DNA of 64,000 nt from Aphis gossypii (GCF_020184175.1 NC_065531.1:75486604-75550603); one strand, 5' to 3'; positions 38,890 through 52,542 are shown, counted from the first letter of the stretch. A program made the numbers and translations. Notes: generated by a model from the sequence alone, not told the origin.

Positions 38890-41170
38890 CACGTTGTAAT
38901 GTGTACTTTAATGATACGCCGACCTACTCGCTGTCGGGACAATTTAATCTGACCTAACTACGAGTTGTCTAATCGAAAATTCGGTAGCTCTCATACATAA
39001 ATAATAAGAAATCCAAATTTTAATTAAATTTAATGAAAACTATAAAACATATTAGTATACGCTACATAGAATTACGGGCTACAGTATTGCGTTTATATAA
39101 GTCGTTGGTCAATCGAGTCATTTTTCGGACGTACTGTTAAAAGATACAAACAAGCGAGTTTATGTTTTGAAGTTTTGTCCGACAACGTTTTATAACTCGA
39201 TAACGATGTTTAAGGGTTGTGTTTGAATCGTGTTTGGAATGAGGAAAAGGTCGTTTTAAACAAATTACACAGTGCTTCATAGCGATTAATGAAAAATAAG
39301 TGGAAGGGCATTTCGACGACCCCTCAGTGAGACCATATTGAGTTCTCAAACATAGAGTACTTATTCGATGCACCCATATACCGTCATTATGGCACAATTT
39401 CATATACTTCAATAATTGGATGGACCGTTTTCGTCAGAACACCGTAATTATTTCGCTTGTATAGAAAAATCTCGATTGCTCATAATAAATTAATTAATCA
39501 ACGTTAAAATAATTATTTGTACCCAATAATATTACAATTCAATAAATTCGGAAACAACGTATAACAACTTAAATTTCTCTAGAATAATATATAGGTACTT
39601 ACATATTTTTTTTTTAATTATTATTCCGACTTTGTTCAAAATTCGATTTCTTAATTTTTTAAATTTAAATTTAAAATCAATACTATTGACGGAAAGTAGA
39701 TCTCTAGATTTGTTACTTGCCCATTTGACGTATAGGTATATTGCATATTTATTTATTTTTTCGTTTTTTGCTAAAATATAAACGCGTAATCGAGTGAAGC
39801 CAACGATGACTGACTGCGTTTGAGAAAATGGATCGTTCAAGTGTTATCATATCGTGATGATAATAATTATATACGACCAAGTTTTGTGTGTTGAAAACGA
39901 GTAAGCATGTACCTCTCGCAAATAGATGAAGAAATTTCTCGAGTTGCTGCCCCAACTTCATTTATTTGTAATGCCACTGAGCGCAAACAAGTATCTTAAC
40001 GTTATTTAATCGTATTAAACGCAATCGAAGTTTTTCTATTAAATACGGTTTGTAGACGCTAACATGTCTTCTCTTCCGACTGTCCTTCGAAAATCTAATC
40101 GAATATTTTAAATAAATCGAGACTGTCACTTGTAATTTCTCAACATAAGAATATTGAGACATTGGCAACAAAGTGCAAACAACATAATACGTTCATAATG
40201 TTTATTCGAGATATTTTGTATAGTAGACTGCATACAAATATTAACTTCTGTATACATTATTTAGTGTTATTGGGGTATAAAGCGGTATAGGGGAAAATGT
40301 TATACAGTCTCTTAACACATATAACGACAACTCGATAAAAACCACTAGACCGTTTCAAATTGTTATTAAAAATCTAAAACTATCTTTTCCGATGTAATAA
40401 AAAGAAAAAAAAATAATATATTATTTCAACCATGAAAACATTTTAATATTTTATTTTTATTCTTAGTATTTATTTTTTATTTTTTTAACAACGGAGCGTT
40501 AATTGAACAACTAATAAAGTTTAATCGCGCACCTACCCTGCGATCTGCATCCAAGAATATTTCAAGGAATATGACGTTTTAAGCTTAAATGTTTCACCGT
40601 ACGTTTAATTCGCAAACAAATTACCTTTAGAATATTAAACATGTAAACCGAACAATGGCCAATATCCAACGCGCCTGAATATGTGCCCCGAGTAGAGTCG
40701 ACCGAATCTCCGACCAAAATAATAGTTTATCGAATGTTTGGGCGAGACGCGCCACAGTGAATCACTTTCATGTGCTCAGATATTATAATAATATGGTTAT
40801 AAATGTATTTAGATAGGATTATTGTTGATACCGTTTGGCGTTTTGCACATATTATTGTAATTATATTCAGCAATGAGATCGAGGCTCGCCGCTGATACAG
40901 TCGTCAAGAACGGCCATGACATTCGTAAAACGAGTTCAACGATTTGAAATTGTCATAATTGACTTGAAACAACAATGAAACGAAACAATGGAGTTGGATG
41001 CAGCTTAATATCGGTGCCTATACTTCTTCTGGGTCATAGAAACTGAAATCTGAGAGTAACGCAAGGCGTTAACACCGTGATCGTTGCTGCCACAATGGAT
41101 GACAGAATGTCTACGATTATAACACAATAGCTTCCTAGGAAACTATTTTAATGAGTAATATCCGCTTTTA
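38890..41170. promoter_or_regulatory. Broad GC-raised island, regulatory region or decayed gene
   Basis: About 2.3 kb with more C/G and CpG than the flanks, in sub-patches at 38.9-39.45, 39.75-40.15 and 40.5-41.15 kb. Minus-strand frames are unusually long here. 40171-39962 and 39961-39749 are in the same frame and separated by a single TAA, giving about 140 codons with one stop; 39840-39532 is another frame and 39412-39137 a further one. No splice-supported model or known domain was found. A promoter/enhancer cluster and a degenerate coding remnant are both possible. Confidence 0.3.
39749..40171 (-). other. Stop-interrupted minus-strand frame
   Basis: The upstream half contains an ATG at 40162 (MSQYSYVEKLQVTVSIYLKY, continuing SIRFSKDSRKRRHVSVYKPY) and ends LVCAQWHYK before TAA. 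The next codon is ATG, starting MKLGQQLEKFLHLFARGT and running to 39749. The content is moderately protein-like with a basic bias. A single internal stop in 141 codons could mean a recent pseudogene, or simply fewer AT stops in a GC-raised region. Confidence 0.2.
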
Positions 41171-41596
41171 GTAATACCATCTGGTTTCCCCCGTGTTACA
41201 AATACAAAATTATGAGTAATTGTTAACATATATCGTCTCAAATTCATTAGAATCATATTCGTACCTATACATTTTAGAACTACTCGTATAATACGAGCTA
41301 ACGAATATATTTTCTTATTTAATACATCGTTCTATTATCCTTCTTATATTATAATAAAAAAAACAACACAAAATTAAATACACAATCGTTAAAAAAAAAT
41401 AATAATAATCCTATAAAATTTTAAAGCATTTATCTTTTATTCACTCTGTCGTATAAAATCGTTTAGTGATAAATCTATTCAATGTGACGCAATAAACTAA
41501 AACAACGTTAACAATACGTCATACAACAAATGTAACAATACCTATTCACGTTTTATTTAAGAATCTCATAGTAAGAAATCTTTGACTTTCGGGTAG

Positions 41597-41749
41597 CTAC
41601 CGCTTACATTTTTCATTTATATATTTTATGTACTGGCATACTTCACATCTTTCATACTTTCCACCAAACTTCTCTTCAACAATGGCTATTTCCAATAATA
41701 TAAATTTGATCCTTAACCTGGTGAACACCCGAAACCTCAACACCAAATA
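41597..41749 (-). pseudogene. Cys-containing protein fragment, probable gene or element relic
   Basis: A minus-strand frame of 50 codons between stops becomes very protein-like in its second half: LLEIAIVEEKFGGKYERCEV followed by CQYIKYINEKCKR. The spacing of three Cys (C-x2-C-x9-C) may be structural. There is no ATG. An imperfect donor (AAAT/GTAAGC) lies just before the stop and acceptors (GTGTTCACCAG, ATGAATTGCAG) before it, so an exon is possible. A mobile-element remnant is equally likely, as the plus-strand fragment at 42013-42204 is close by. Confidence 0.25.
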
Positions 41750-42012
41750 CTATTATATCTGTTAGTATTTCTGCAATTCATCAAATAAATTTAAAAAATA
41801 ATAATAATAATACTCAAAACATCTAAGAATCGTAAAATAGGTAACAAATTACAAATAATATTATAAACTTGTTTGATTTAGCTATTATATTATCCTAATG
41901 AGCTAAATGCTTGCTGCTGCTTTTTATTTAATTTAACAATTAAATTTAACACCACAGAAAGTTGTAATTTATTGCTTAGAGACGAATTTAAGAAATGTGA
42001 GGAGTTCTGTGA

Positions 42013-42204
42013 GGTAACATTTCCTACTCTGTACCAGAATTAGACTGGATAAATTTGTTGGAAATTAAAAATGCTACGTTCAGGAATTTTAAAAACTATT
42101 CTACTCCCTATATTTCTTTTAAGATCGTTCCTACAAATTTTACCCCAAAAATTGTTGCTCAACTTAAAAATCAAATCACAATACGAGCAGTGTTATACAA
42201 ATAA
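42013..42204 (+). pseudogene. Protein-like plus-strand fragment, possibly frameshifted from 41.9 kb
   Basis: Sixty-three codons are open: GNISYSVPELDWINLLEIKN, ATFRNFKNYSTPYISFKI, VPTNFTPKIVAQLKNQIT, IRAVLYK. Immediately upstream, in another plus-strand frame, ESCNLLLRDEFKKCEEFCE reads up to the same place, as if a frameshift broke one longer frame. Neither part has a convincing start. This looks like a decayed gene or element. No family was recognised. Confidence 0.22.
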
Positions 42205-44407
42205 TTGATAGTAAACTAATCATATAATTATGATTTATCATATCATAATATACAATAATAAATCTAAGTAACATCAAACAATTTCCACTATTATAATTTA
42301 TCAATATTATCAATTGCTATTTATGTTATACAACGATATGGACAAGTGGTCACTAGACATGATATATATTTTCTCCAAAACAATATAATATATTGATGTG
42401 TATTAAAACTACTACATATATAATATTATGTACAATCGTGATTTGATACTAAAATGTCAGAAACTTCCTGAACTTAGTTTTCAATGTTAAGATCCTAAGA
42501 GCTACAAATAATTTAACGGCAAACAGAGCAATCACGTATAATAGCTGTAGTGGCTGTATAATATATATATATATTAGAATTTTCAGCGTCTCCTAATAGT
42601 ACCTTTATAGCTTATACTGCATCAAAATTACAAGAGAATAAATTACGACCATAAATTATTATTTTAATGATATTTATTATTCGAAACACTTAACTCTAAT
42701 AGAAAACATTTCTTCGACTAGTTCTATGTATTCTAGATAATATCTATAGTAACTTAAACAGTGTTCATCATATTTTATGATTTCATTAGATCAACGGACA
42801 AAATTAAAAAAGAATAATGGAATCTTGCAAAATTAATGGTAGTTGAAATTAAAACGGCCAAAACCCACGCTTGTTTTGTTTCATCTAAAACACAAACAAT
42901 TTGGATTAGCAGTAATGATTTTTTATCTCTTATTTTTGTGAATTTAGAATGGTTTGGATTACAATTTTTCGATAATTTTATATCTCACAATGATTGATAA
43001 AAGTGATTCGCTCGAATAGTTAAGAATTAAAACCCATCCTGGTCCTGATTTTGGAGGCTTCAAAACTTACCCTGCTAGAGACATCGATCAAACACCACCA
43101 ACGCTTAGTCTTGTTTCAAGTCCATGAACCGCTTGAAGGCCCCTCATTTTTAGGTTTCTACACACATTTTTAGAAAGAAACATATGTTACATTTTATAGA
43201 TTTTTAACAATAAAATAATTAAAGAAGTTCTTGAATTTTACAAATGTTATAAACATTTGAAGATAAAACCGTTGCAAAAAATATTATGAGGATGTATTTT
43301 TAATAATTTTAAATTGATAATATAAGAACATCTAAAGTAGAATTTTGTTTTGAAATGTAAAAGCTTTTTTACCAATAAATTTTTTAATCAATACTTGGAA
43401 GAACAATTTTAAAAGCTTATAATATATCTTAAAATTATTCTTAATATTTTTATGTTTATAAAACATTAAAATTCAAAGAATAGTAGATTTTTTAAGGTCC
43501 TATGGTTCATCTTATATCTATATCATATCTAAAAAATACTATTATAAATATTTGATATAAATTACGATTTTCTCGATTTTCAAGATGACTTCGTTCTATA
43601 TCTAAAAATTAAATAATCTGCAATAGTATACTTTTAATTATAATTTAAAATTATCACAATATTAATATTGTTTTTTGACATACCCACGAAAAAATTAAAA
43701 TATACGTTTTAGTCCTTCGTCTTCTTGACAAATACCTAATACTTTTGTTCAAACAAAGTACCATAATGTATATCAATTTTTATTCATTAAAAAAAAAAAA
43801 AAAAAAAAAAAAAATGAAAATGCAAAAGGAAACAAATAATATTATTATGCTTGTGGTATATAACTAAAATTGATCAGTAGTTTAATTTAATTTCAAATAA
43901 AAATGTTTCATTTATCATATTATTATTATGTTTCTACGCGAATTGTACGTCAAAATTGTTTTTATTTCATTTGTTATTATTTTTTTTTTTTTGTGTTTCT
44001 GTGACCCTGGTGGTTGTGAATTCTTCTATATTTCAATAAACTTCAATGTTCATATTTTTATACAAAATTAACAAAAGTGATTAAATGATAAATATAAATC
44101 ACAAGAAAAAATAAAACGTATAAAATATCAATTACAAACAAAAACGCCCACTTGCTACATTTTAAAATTAAAATGTATTATTATTAAAATCGATGTTCAT
44201 ATATTAGTTATTTAGTCATTTATTTGCTGGACTGTTCAGAGGATGGAAGTAACGAGGGCAATTTTAAGAATATTGTTGGGGTCCCCTCAGAGTCTTGTTA
44301 TGTAATAATTAATAATGTAGTACAAATTATTTTAAGATGCCTTGGCACTACACATTACTCGTTCAAAGTTCAAATTCATCATTTCTAAAATCTTGGTTAT
44401 CTATTTA

Positions 44408-44439
<32 letters not shown>

Positions 44440-47152
44440 ATTGTACTCCATCTTCGTGTAATAGTCTAATAAGATACATAAACAGGTGACGTTTTCAATT
44501 ATTATTAATAATGGTAACGAGTGTAAAGGAATACGAATAATATTATTAAAATATCAAAACTTCTTCAGAGGAAGTTCGTTATCGAGTGATATTCTAGACA
44601 AACATTGACTAGGTACATTACCTGTTTACAGTTAATTCATAACCGATAAGATTTCTTGATATCCATGGAGGCTTGGGCCGTAAATATTAGCTATGAACAA
44701 TTATTCCATACATAGGATTATAGGTTACTAATAATTACAGAATAATGCTAAAATTTCTAGACCAGTTAAAATTTTAATTATACCTAATACAGTATATGTA
44801 AATCATTTTACGAAATTGTAATTATTATGTTTCAAGCTTTATATTATTTATAAGTATATTTTTCAACATTGTTATGGTTTACTGTCTATAGGTAATAATT
44901 TAATTTGTTATTATTATTACCAAAATAAACTATAATTATAGAATATTTTAATGACACTAAAAATGTATTTTTTTTTATATATAAATTTACAATGTATTGT
45001 ATTTAAACTATTTTATTAATATAAATGTCAATAGTGATATTTTTAGATTTGAAAAAAAATATTTATTTTCAGTGCCCAATATGTTATATTAAATAAAAAT
45101 AACTATATTTGAAATAATATATAAGTAGAAAAAGTATTTTGTTTGTCGTGTTATGGTAATCAAAGAGACCCTACATTAATTCAACCCTAACTCAAAAAAA
45201 CCTTGGAATGGCCCTATTTGTTGGGATTAACATTTATAATATTTTTACATGTACGTATATTTTTTTGGAAAGTTAAATATCTTCAAAAAAATGTTATTTA
45301 CTTTTTAATATTCCGTGTGTAAATTATTGATTAAGAGTCGGTCATAACCTCAAAAATATTAGCAGTCATTTCGTGAAAATAAAAAAAATTAACGGTAACT
45401 AAATGCATTATACAATTTTTGACAGTTGAGTTAAAAATGATTTCATTAATTTTCGCATTTTTTCTCCATTTCATTATTACTCAAAATAACAAAAATAAAT
45501 GTTTAAATAAAGTTATTCAAAATTTCAATTCAATAGACATATCTTAAATATTTGCACTTAACTTTATTAAGATATATATAAAAGCTTTAGAATGTATTGA
45601 GTCGCTGGTAGCAATATGTTCCGCAACACTGACTGACCTGTTTTAGATTATAAGCAACACAAAAATGTTCAGTAATTTTACACATTTAAAATATTATACT
45701 TTATACATTTGATGAAAAAATACTAAAGATTAACCCCTTGATTTAAGTGCTATAACCATTGTGACAGTAACTAAACATAATAAAAGTACATAATATATAG
45801 GATTAATAAATATTTTATATCGTGGTAGAAGCACGTGCAATAAAACACACGAAATAGCGAATAAAATTGTATAAGAAGGTATAAATTTCAAAATGTACAC
45901 CTTTATTATATCGGAAAATCAATAGAACATTAGAACACAATTCCTTAATATCACTAGAGAATTATTATTATTTTTCTATCGTTTTATATACTACAGTTGT
46001 TATCTTGCTAGGAAACACAAAATGCTTGTAACATTTTTATTATAAACCATTTTAAAATATATTTTGTCTTGTTATTATTTTGTAGTTTTTAAATGTATAA
46101 ACAGATTATGCTGGAGCGAACGGTAATAAATTCAAAATCTATGATTAAGATACAGTATTTACATACTAAAATTAGATTTGGTGTAAAATCAAAAACCTTA
46201 GAATCTTTAGACAGGTAGAAGGTATCTAAAAGGAAATATGACCGATGGTCGTATATAATATAATATTAACCAACTTTCGGCCTTCAATAAATTAATCATA
46301 TTACCCTTACGGTAAGTCCAGTGTATATTTACACTAAATAATTCATAATGCATGACGAAGTACCCAATGAAATCTTCATTATCCGACTATTTAAATTACT
46401 AATTCTCTCGGGACAACCTGTTAATTATTCGATATAATATTATCTTAAAATACAGTAAACATATCATTGATAGTAATCTACGCAAATGCTTTTATATGCA
46501 AATGTAATATTATTAACACGTTATTATCTATATAAATAGCAAAAATATTTTTTAATAAATAATAATCAAGGTATCGATATCATGATTATCAATAGACCGT
46601 AAATTCAATAAATTAAAAAAAAAAAAAATTAATTAATTATTAGAGTAACCCCAAAGTAGGTATAGTTATACCAAAATAATATTGCTGAAAAACATATTTG
46701 TAAAATATAATGCTATTTAAATTATTCGTGTTTTTATCAAAGCAGTTATTTTTATTTATTTTATTACACAGTAATATCGTTTGCTAAATTGTTATTTCCG
46801 CTTTGATTTATTATATCAGAATGTAAATCGCAGTTCAATTTTTTTTTTTATTATTATTATTAATAATAATATTGATGAAAATACGATGAGATACCTACAG
46901 CAATTTACAATGTATTATTAACTAAATAAAATATTCTTTAAGTAAAGTTCCTTTTATTATAAAACTTTGTTCGTTATAAAATTAAATTATGGTATAAATT
47001 TAATAATAAAAAAAAAAAAACGTAATTTTATATCATTATTACACTTTCAGTAAATCCAATGATCTCAAAAATTCTTGGATAGACACAGTATTACAAAAAC
47101 TTTATCTTTACTGAACACATTTAGCACAGCCCTATATAACTAAGTTAAATGA
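42205..47152. other. AT-rich DNA with a few compositional patches
   Basis: The patch at 43020-43160 is GC-raised: minus-strand acceptor ATGTGTGTAG, donor AGCAGG/GTAAGTTT, frame GLQAVHGLETRLSVGGV then a stop, so it is non-coding as an exon. Smaller patches lie near 44.24-44.30 and 45.6 kb. A plus donor (TACG/GTAAGTCC) near 46310 has no open exon before it. A runs are at 43789-43814. Confidence 0.3.
44411..44437. repeat. AT dinucleotide microsatellite
   Basis: Uninterrupted alternating A and T. Confidence 0.85.
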
Positions 47153-47274
47153 TTATTGTACTTCACTTGTCATAAGTATGTCCAACGCTGTCGTTGCAAT
47201 TAACTCATTTTTGTGACTCAAAGCAAGTCCTCGGTAAATCTCCGAAACATACGCTTCATTTATTTCCAAGATAT
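47153..47274 (-). CDS. Candidate coding exon, possibly terminal, unknown protein
   Basis: The minus-strand frame reads DILEINEAYVSEIYRGLALS (its first codon split with the exon at 47553-47614), then HKNELIATTALDILMTSEVQ and TAA. It is strikingly protein-like, with a helical, Leu/Glu-patterned composition. The other minus-strand frames are closed. The entry acceptor (TATAAAG before 47274) is weak and lacks a pyrimidine tract, which is the main objection. If terminal, together with 47553-47614 and 52980-53002 it would give a small protein of about 67 residues. If instead it splices at ACAA/GTGAAG, it would match the phase of 36129-36216. Confidence 0.3.
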
Positions 47275-47552
47275 CTTTATAAATTCAATTTTATCATTGA
47301 ACATGGTAAATTATAGCTTAATTCTCAACCTAAGTAAAATAACAAATTTAATATTATTATGTTCACATTTTTAGTTTAATGTTAAATATAGGTATAATGG
47401 AAGTATTATTAAAGTAATAACTTTTACACGCAGTTATATAATAAATTTGACGATTCAGAAATCTTTAATTTCTATAAATATTTGATAATTTAAAGTAAAA
47501 AACCATCTGATAACTAATTATATAACTTATGAATTATGAAATTTTCACTTAC

Positions 47553-47614
47553 CTTCTAAAAGAGTAATATCAAATAGCAATTTTTTTGTTTTTACAAAAA
47601 ATACACTTTTTCTT
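47553..47614 (-). CDS. Candidate internal coding exon (62 bases)
   Basis: Minus-strand acceptor TTATACGTTTACAG and donor AGAAG/GTAAGTG are both strong. One frame is open: RKSVFFVKTKKLLFDITLLE, entering after two bases of a codon and leaving after one. Its exit joins 47274 in phase to make GAT (Asp), and its entry joins the possible start exon 52980-53002 in phase to make TCA (Ser). The basic/hydrophobic content is not informative on function. Confidence 0.3.
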
Positions 47615-50449
47615 CTGTAAACGTATAATAATAAAAGTTAATTATCATTGGCTCGAATCACTCAATCCCCAACTACATATTAAGTTCAGCACCGTCAAAT
47701 TTATAGTTACCATCGTTGTGTTAGATTAAATTAAATAGCTCTTATCATTTATCAATATTTAATCACTTTATATTTATTTTATACAAATAAATATGATGTA
47801 TTGATATGTAAATCTAATGGCAGCTATGGCCAAATGTAATATTGAAAAAACAAAAACAAACTAAAAAGTTGATTTTATATATGTGTGTAATAAAAGAATT
47901 AAAATTCAAGTTAACCAAAAATTTAATTGTACCTACATTAATTATTTTTTTTTTTTTTTTTTTTGCTTCATAAAAATATGATCAAATTATATCTTTACTT
48001 TATGTATAATAACATTTGATGTCAAATTAATCAAATTATTAAATTTCATATTAATCAAGTAATGAATAAAACTATATTCCTGTAACATACCACATTATCC
48101 TTTTTTCACAATACACATCTATTGATTCAATTTTAAAATAAAATATAAATGCAACTACAAAAAATATATACCTACCAATTGCATTTTTATTTTTTGCAGT
48201 TATATAAAATGTGTTTGAAGAATACCAATTAAGACTTGGACATAATGGACATATTATAATTAAATAACATTAATTTCAAATAGCTTACCTGGACATTCAA
48301 ACAAAATAACAATTTTTTTTTTTTTTATAATCTATAAACGCCAATTTTATATTATTCGTAACAAAATATTATATTATTATATTATATTAATTAAATGTAA
48401 TAATAAACATTCCTTATGTTTTATCTTAAGTCTGAGTAGTTTGACTTACATGAATTATTACATAAAATCAATTTATTCTAATTCATTATAAATAATATAG
48501 CAAGTGTAAGTTTAATAAGAAAAATTGTTAAAGAAGACGTATTATCTACCTAACTAGTAATAATTTTGACTATAATTATGAGATAGTCAATTATTAAATT
48601 GACTTAAATGTATAATCGAATTCCCGGGGATTTTCATTGACAATGACAACCCATCACAAGTTTGAAGATAATATTGGCAGCTAAATCACCCAAACATTAT
48701 ATATTATGTAATATTATAAATTTCTAATTTTCCATATTAGGTATCCAAGTAACCAAACTATTTTAAATATCCACAATCCTTCATTATGTTTTATTTAGAA
48801 ATATTTGGGTTAATTTTTTTTCTCTAAGTGAAAATATTTTATATTTAGACTTATCAGTATAATTTTATGTATAATACTTATCTATCTACTATTGATATAT
48901 TTTAATATAGTAAAGTGAGTACTAGTTAACTTAGTAAATAAAAAAAAAACATTCTGAAACCATAGAAACGGTAAAATTGTTTTATCCAACCTTATACAAT
49001 CTGAATATCATAATAATATTTCATTAGTATAATGATGCCAATAGCCAAAAACATATTTTTTACAATAATAAATCACATATAATTCATAAACACATATTTT
49101 CAGTTAGTACACTAATATACTACAGTGCGACATTATATTTATATAATAACTAAGAAATAGTAAAACATGTACTAATGTCCTATATAACCACAGCTTCACA
49201 CAAAATATTCATTATGTTATTTATATTGTAATGAGACTAAAACACTTAAACTTACTTTCTAAATACGTGTTAATTACAATAATTTCTAAAACATGTATAG
49301 CTTAGTGAAAGTATCTAATTGTTTACAAAAAGTATTTGAAAAAAAAATCATACAGTTTTAAATGTGTAATAATAATTAGTTAGGTAATTTAAATTCATAA
49401 AAAGCGCTACAAGTCACATCTTATTTTATACATTTTATAAATAAAAAACTAAATTCATATTATTTTTTATTTGTCCTGGAAAATAAAATAAAATACAAAG
49501 GTCTTTTTATCCGATAATCTATTTTTACTTGGGATTTGATTAGATGATCAATGGCTTAAAAAAATTGTATGTGTTATAATGTTTTTTTCATCTATCTTCT
49601 TTGTTATCATTATGTAAGGGTAAAATCGTTACTATTGAACAATAAAATTTGAATTATCAAAATAGACGCAATTACCAATAACATTTTGTTGGAGATTAAA
49701 ATAATTGCAGGTTATCCACCATACTCCCAAAATTAGTACAATTTATAGAAAGAAGAAAAGATCAATTCAAAACTACAATTCCAATGTATTATTTTTATCG
49801 CAGACAAAAGTGTTTAAAAAGTAGAATATTATCTATAGTTACATGACTAAAAAAAAAAACTCAAAGCACCATATAACTATATAAGTAAAAAAAAAATAGT
49901 ACGAGCTCTTTATAAATTAAGTCAATATATGAGATAAAATGGTTTTACAAAACTTATAAGTGTATAATCTATGGACTGTAGGTTTACAAACAACTATTGA
50001 ATAAAAACTTCTTAATCAGATGTTACTATGTTAGTATTTAACCATCAAGAAAGTTTACAGTATTATACGTTTTATATAAAATAATGAGAATAAAGATAGT
50101 TCTAAAATACATTTTAAAAACATTTCAATTTTAAAAATTGTATATGTTAATTTTTTAATTTTAACATCTAAGATTTAACCTAAAAATGTGAATGTTATAC
50201 ACCAACAAATTCAACTCAGAATTGCAAGAGCCATTTCACAGAATAAATTCTTAAAATCGCAATTATGATTTCGGACGAGTTGGATATCATAGCTATTTTA
50301 AATAGATATTATAGATACTAATATGATAAATATAATGGTTTTAATAAGTAGTGTTGAAAAAAGTGTATTAATTATCTAGTATTAATGGTATTTTTGGATT
50401 TATATAGCTTTTATTTGTGTCTCAAGGGAAGAAAAATGAAGGTTTATTA
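47615..50449. other. AT-rich DNA, candidate intron
   Basis: If the 53.0-47.2 kb exons belong together, this is inside their intron. A minus-strand donor (TCCAG/GTAAGC near 48296) has no suitable open exon. T runs are present (47947-47964, 48312-48326). Confidence 0.35.
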
Positions 50450-50480
50450 CAGTGGTTCTCTGCCAATATTTTGTGGCACA
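50450..50480 (+). mobile_element. hAT-like terminal inverted repeat fragment
   Basis: CAGTGGTTCTC matches the conserved outer end of many hAT-superfamily elements (CAGTGGTTCTCAA-type), and the CpG-containing sequence to 50525 differs from its flanks. No inverted partner was seen within a few kb and no transposase frame, so it is at most a truncated copy. Confidence 0.35.
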
Positions 50481-50525
50481 GTACTGCGACGACGGTAACT
50501 GCAGTACACGAAACACGCGTATATT

Positions 50526-51940
50526 ATTTTATTAAACTTAAGAGGAGTTTTTTAGAAGTATTCAAGGGTTGAACAATGGCATTTAGAAACAAAAAAAAAA
50601 GGTCAATAACCACAATTCTACATCATTATACTGTAACAAACTGAACATTCATTAGTGTACCTATACACAGTTTGAATACCTTACAGAATGATCAGTAACC
50701 GAAAATCATGTTAATAAATAAAATTAATATAACGACACCACTAGGATTAGTTCTTTACGGTTATTAGTTGTTCAACAAAATGGGAATTTCAGATAGCGAC
50801 ACATATATTTTGTTTGATATATTATAAATATAAAACATAATTAATATGATTGAAAAAAAATGCTAGTGGAAATAATACTGTTTTGATAAAAATTATTTTA
50901 ATAAATGCGAATAATACATTTTTCTGATTATTATTTGGAGTTATAAAGTAAATTGTTTATATTGTCTCCGAGATGACTATTACCATGGACGAATAATAAT
51001 ACTGAAATCTGGAAAAATGCATTTTTTAAAAAAAAAAAAATCAAATTCTTGAAGTAATAGTATAAAATATTACAATGCATTACATATTATATAAAAAATA
51101 ATTATAACGAGTCATGAGAACAGTATAGTTACTTATATATCGAGGCGCTAATTTATAGTATTTGATTTTATATAAAAGTGTCATTTATAAAACTTCTTTT
51201 GAAAATAAGCTTTATATCAAAATATCAAAATCTAATGATAGGCAATGATAATTTCTAATTAATAAAATAATATAGCATTCACTGGTCACCAATGCAAGAT
51301 TATATATTTTAATATTGATTGATAAATAAATACATGAAGTTTTGTAATTTTATTCCGAACTATAGTAGGTTTTTTTTTTTAATCTTAGAGCTTTACTTTT
51401 TTTGCTTATTTAATTTATTAATATGAGGGTAGAGATTAATACTTATATTTTAGTAATATAAAATAATAAATGTATAACTCTGATTAAAATCTAATATCTT
51501 AAAAATATATTTAAACAAAAATTATTACAACAAAACATTAAAACTATTCCTAATTTAAACATAATATATTGTTAATAAATAATAATTATATGTTATTATA
51601 CTTAGAATTTATGTTATTTGCTTATGCGGTTGTAAAATAATATATTGTTGTGTAATAATTATTACTTCTTTGTTCTATTGTTCTATAGAGTTTTTTACCT
51701 GTTTATAAATTAATTAATTATACATTAGGGGAGCATCGGCCCTTGCTCACTACGCTTGGCCATACTCCTAAATTATCCCAACCACCTCAGATTATAATAT
51801 TACCTAGGTTACTAACATTCGGTCAGTGAGAATAAAAATATCAAGTATACCATATAAAATATAATATTTTTTAAAACACAATTTTTTAAGTAACGTTTGG
51901 TTTCCATAATAGCAATATTGTAAAACACTGAATAATATTT

Positions 51941-51973
<33 letters not shown>

Positions 51974-52269
51974 ATTGCGTTAAACAAAAATTCATTAAAT
52001 TCAAATGTTAATACAATTTAAATTCCAATCAGTATATCCAAGCCGTATATTTGAGTAAAAGCATTACCTGCAGCACAGAAACCACCGGAGCTTAATCAAT
52101 TCGTCTATAATATTATAACAATCTCCTGAATATACTGTATTATTATTATTATTATTATTATCATCTTATCTAAACTTATTCAACGTAGCTCTTTAATCCA
52201 GCCTATAACATGTACCACGATACACATTATAACATTGTTCAATTTTCCATTATATACGCATTAAGTTTT
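50526..52269. other. AT-rich non-coding DNA
   Basis: No gene. A GC-raised word block at 51728-51800 (GGGGAGCATCGGCCC) may be a repeat remnant. A long T run is at 51945-51973. An ATT/TTA triplet repeat lies at 52138-52161. Confidence 0.45.
52138..52161. repeat. ATT triplet microsatellite
   Basis: Tandem TTA/ATT triplets just before the 52.3 kb island. Confidence 0.85.
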
Positions 52270-52542
52270 CCTATTATTCAATAACGGACCACAGAAACAA
52301 GACGTTAAACACGAAGCTGTGGTCTCCGAATTTTCGAAACTAGTAGGCGTTGTTTCTCGATTGTTCCTTTCGTAATTAATGTCAAATCGTGGACGTTATT
52401 GTTTTGTCGCTGGCGTTCTCCAAAAATATATAACTCCGTTATCGTTTTCAAGCGTAGGCACCTAGATGGGTGGTACGTCTTTAAAACGACAATAGCAATG
52501 GCAGGCACTCTCGTTTACGAGCAAAATAAATCCAGCCTTTTT

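Noticed and set aside
39532..39840. 102-codon minus-strand frame
   Set aside because: Starts at TTG, overlaps a competing frame, and its second half is Lys/Ile-rich AT sequence.
43020..43160. GC-raised patch with minus-strand acceptor and strong donor
   Set aside because: All frames between the splice signals contain stops, so it is not a coding exon; left as a compositional patch.
48297..48360. Minus-strand exon ending at TCCAG/GTAAGC
   Set aside because: The phase needed to join 47614 carries a TGA; an A tract interrupts the segment.
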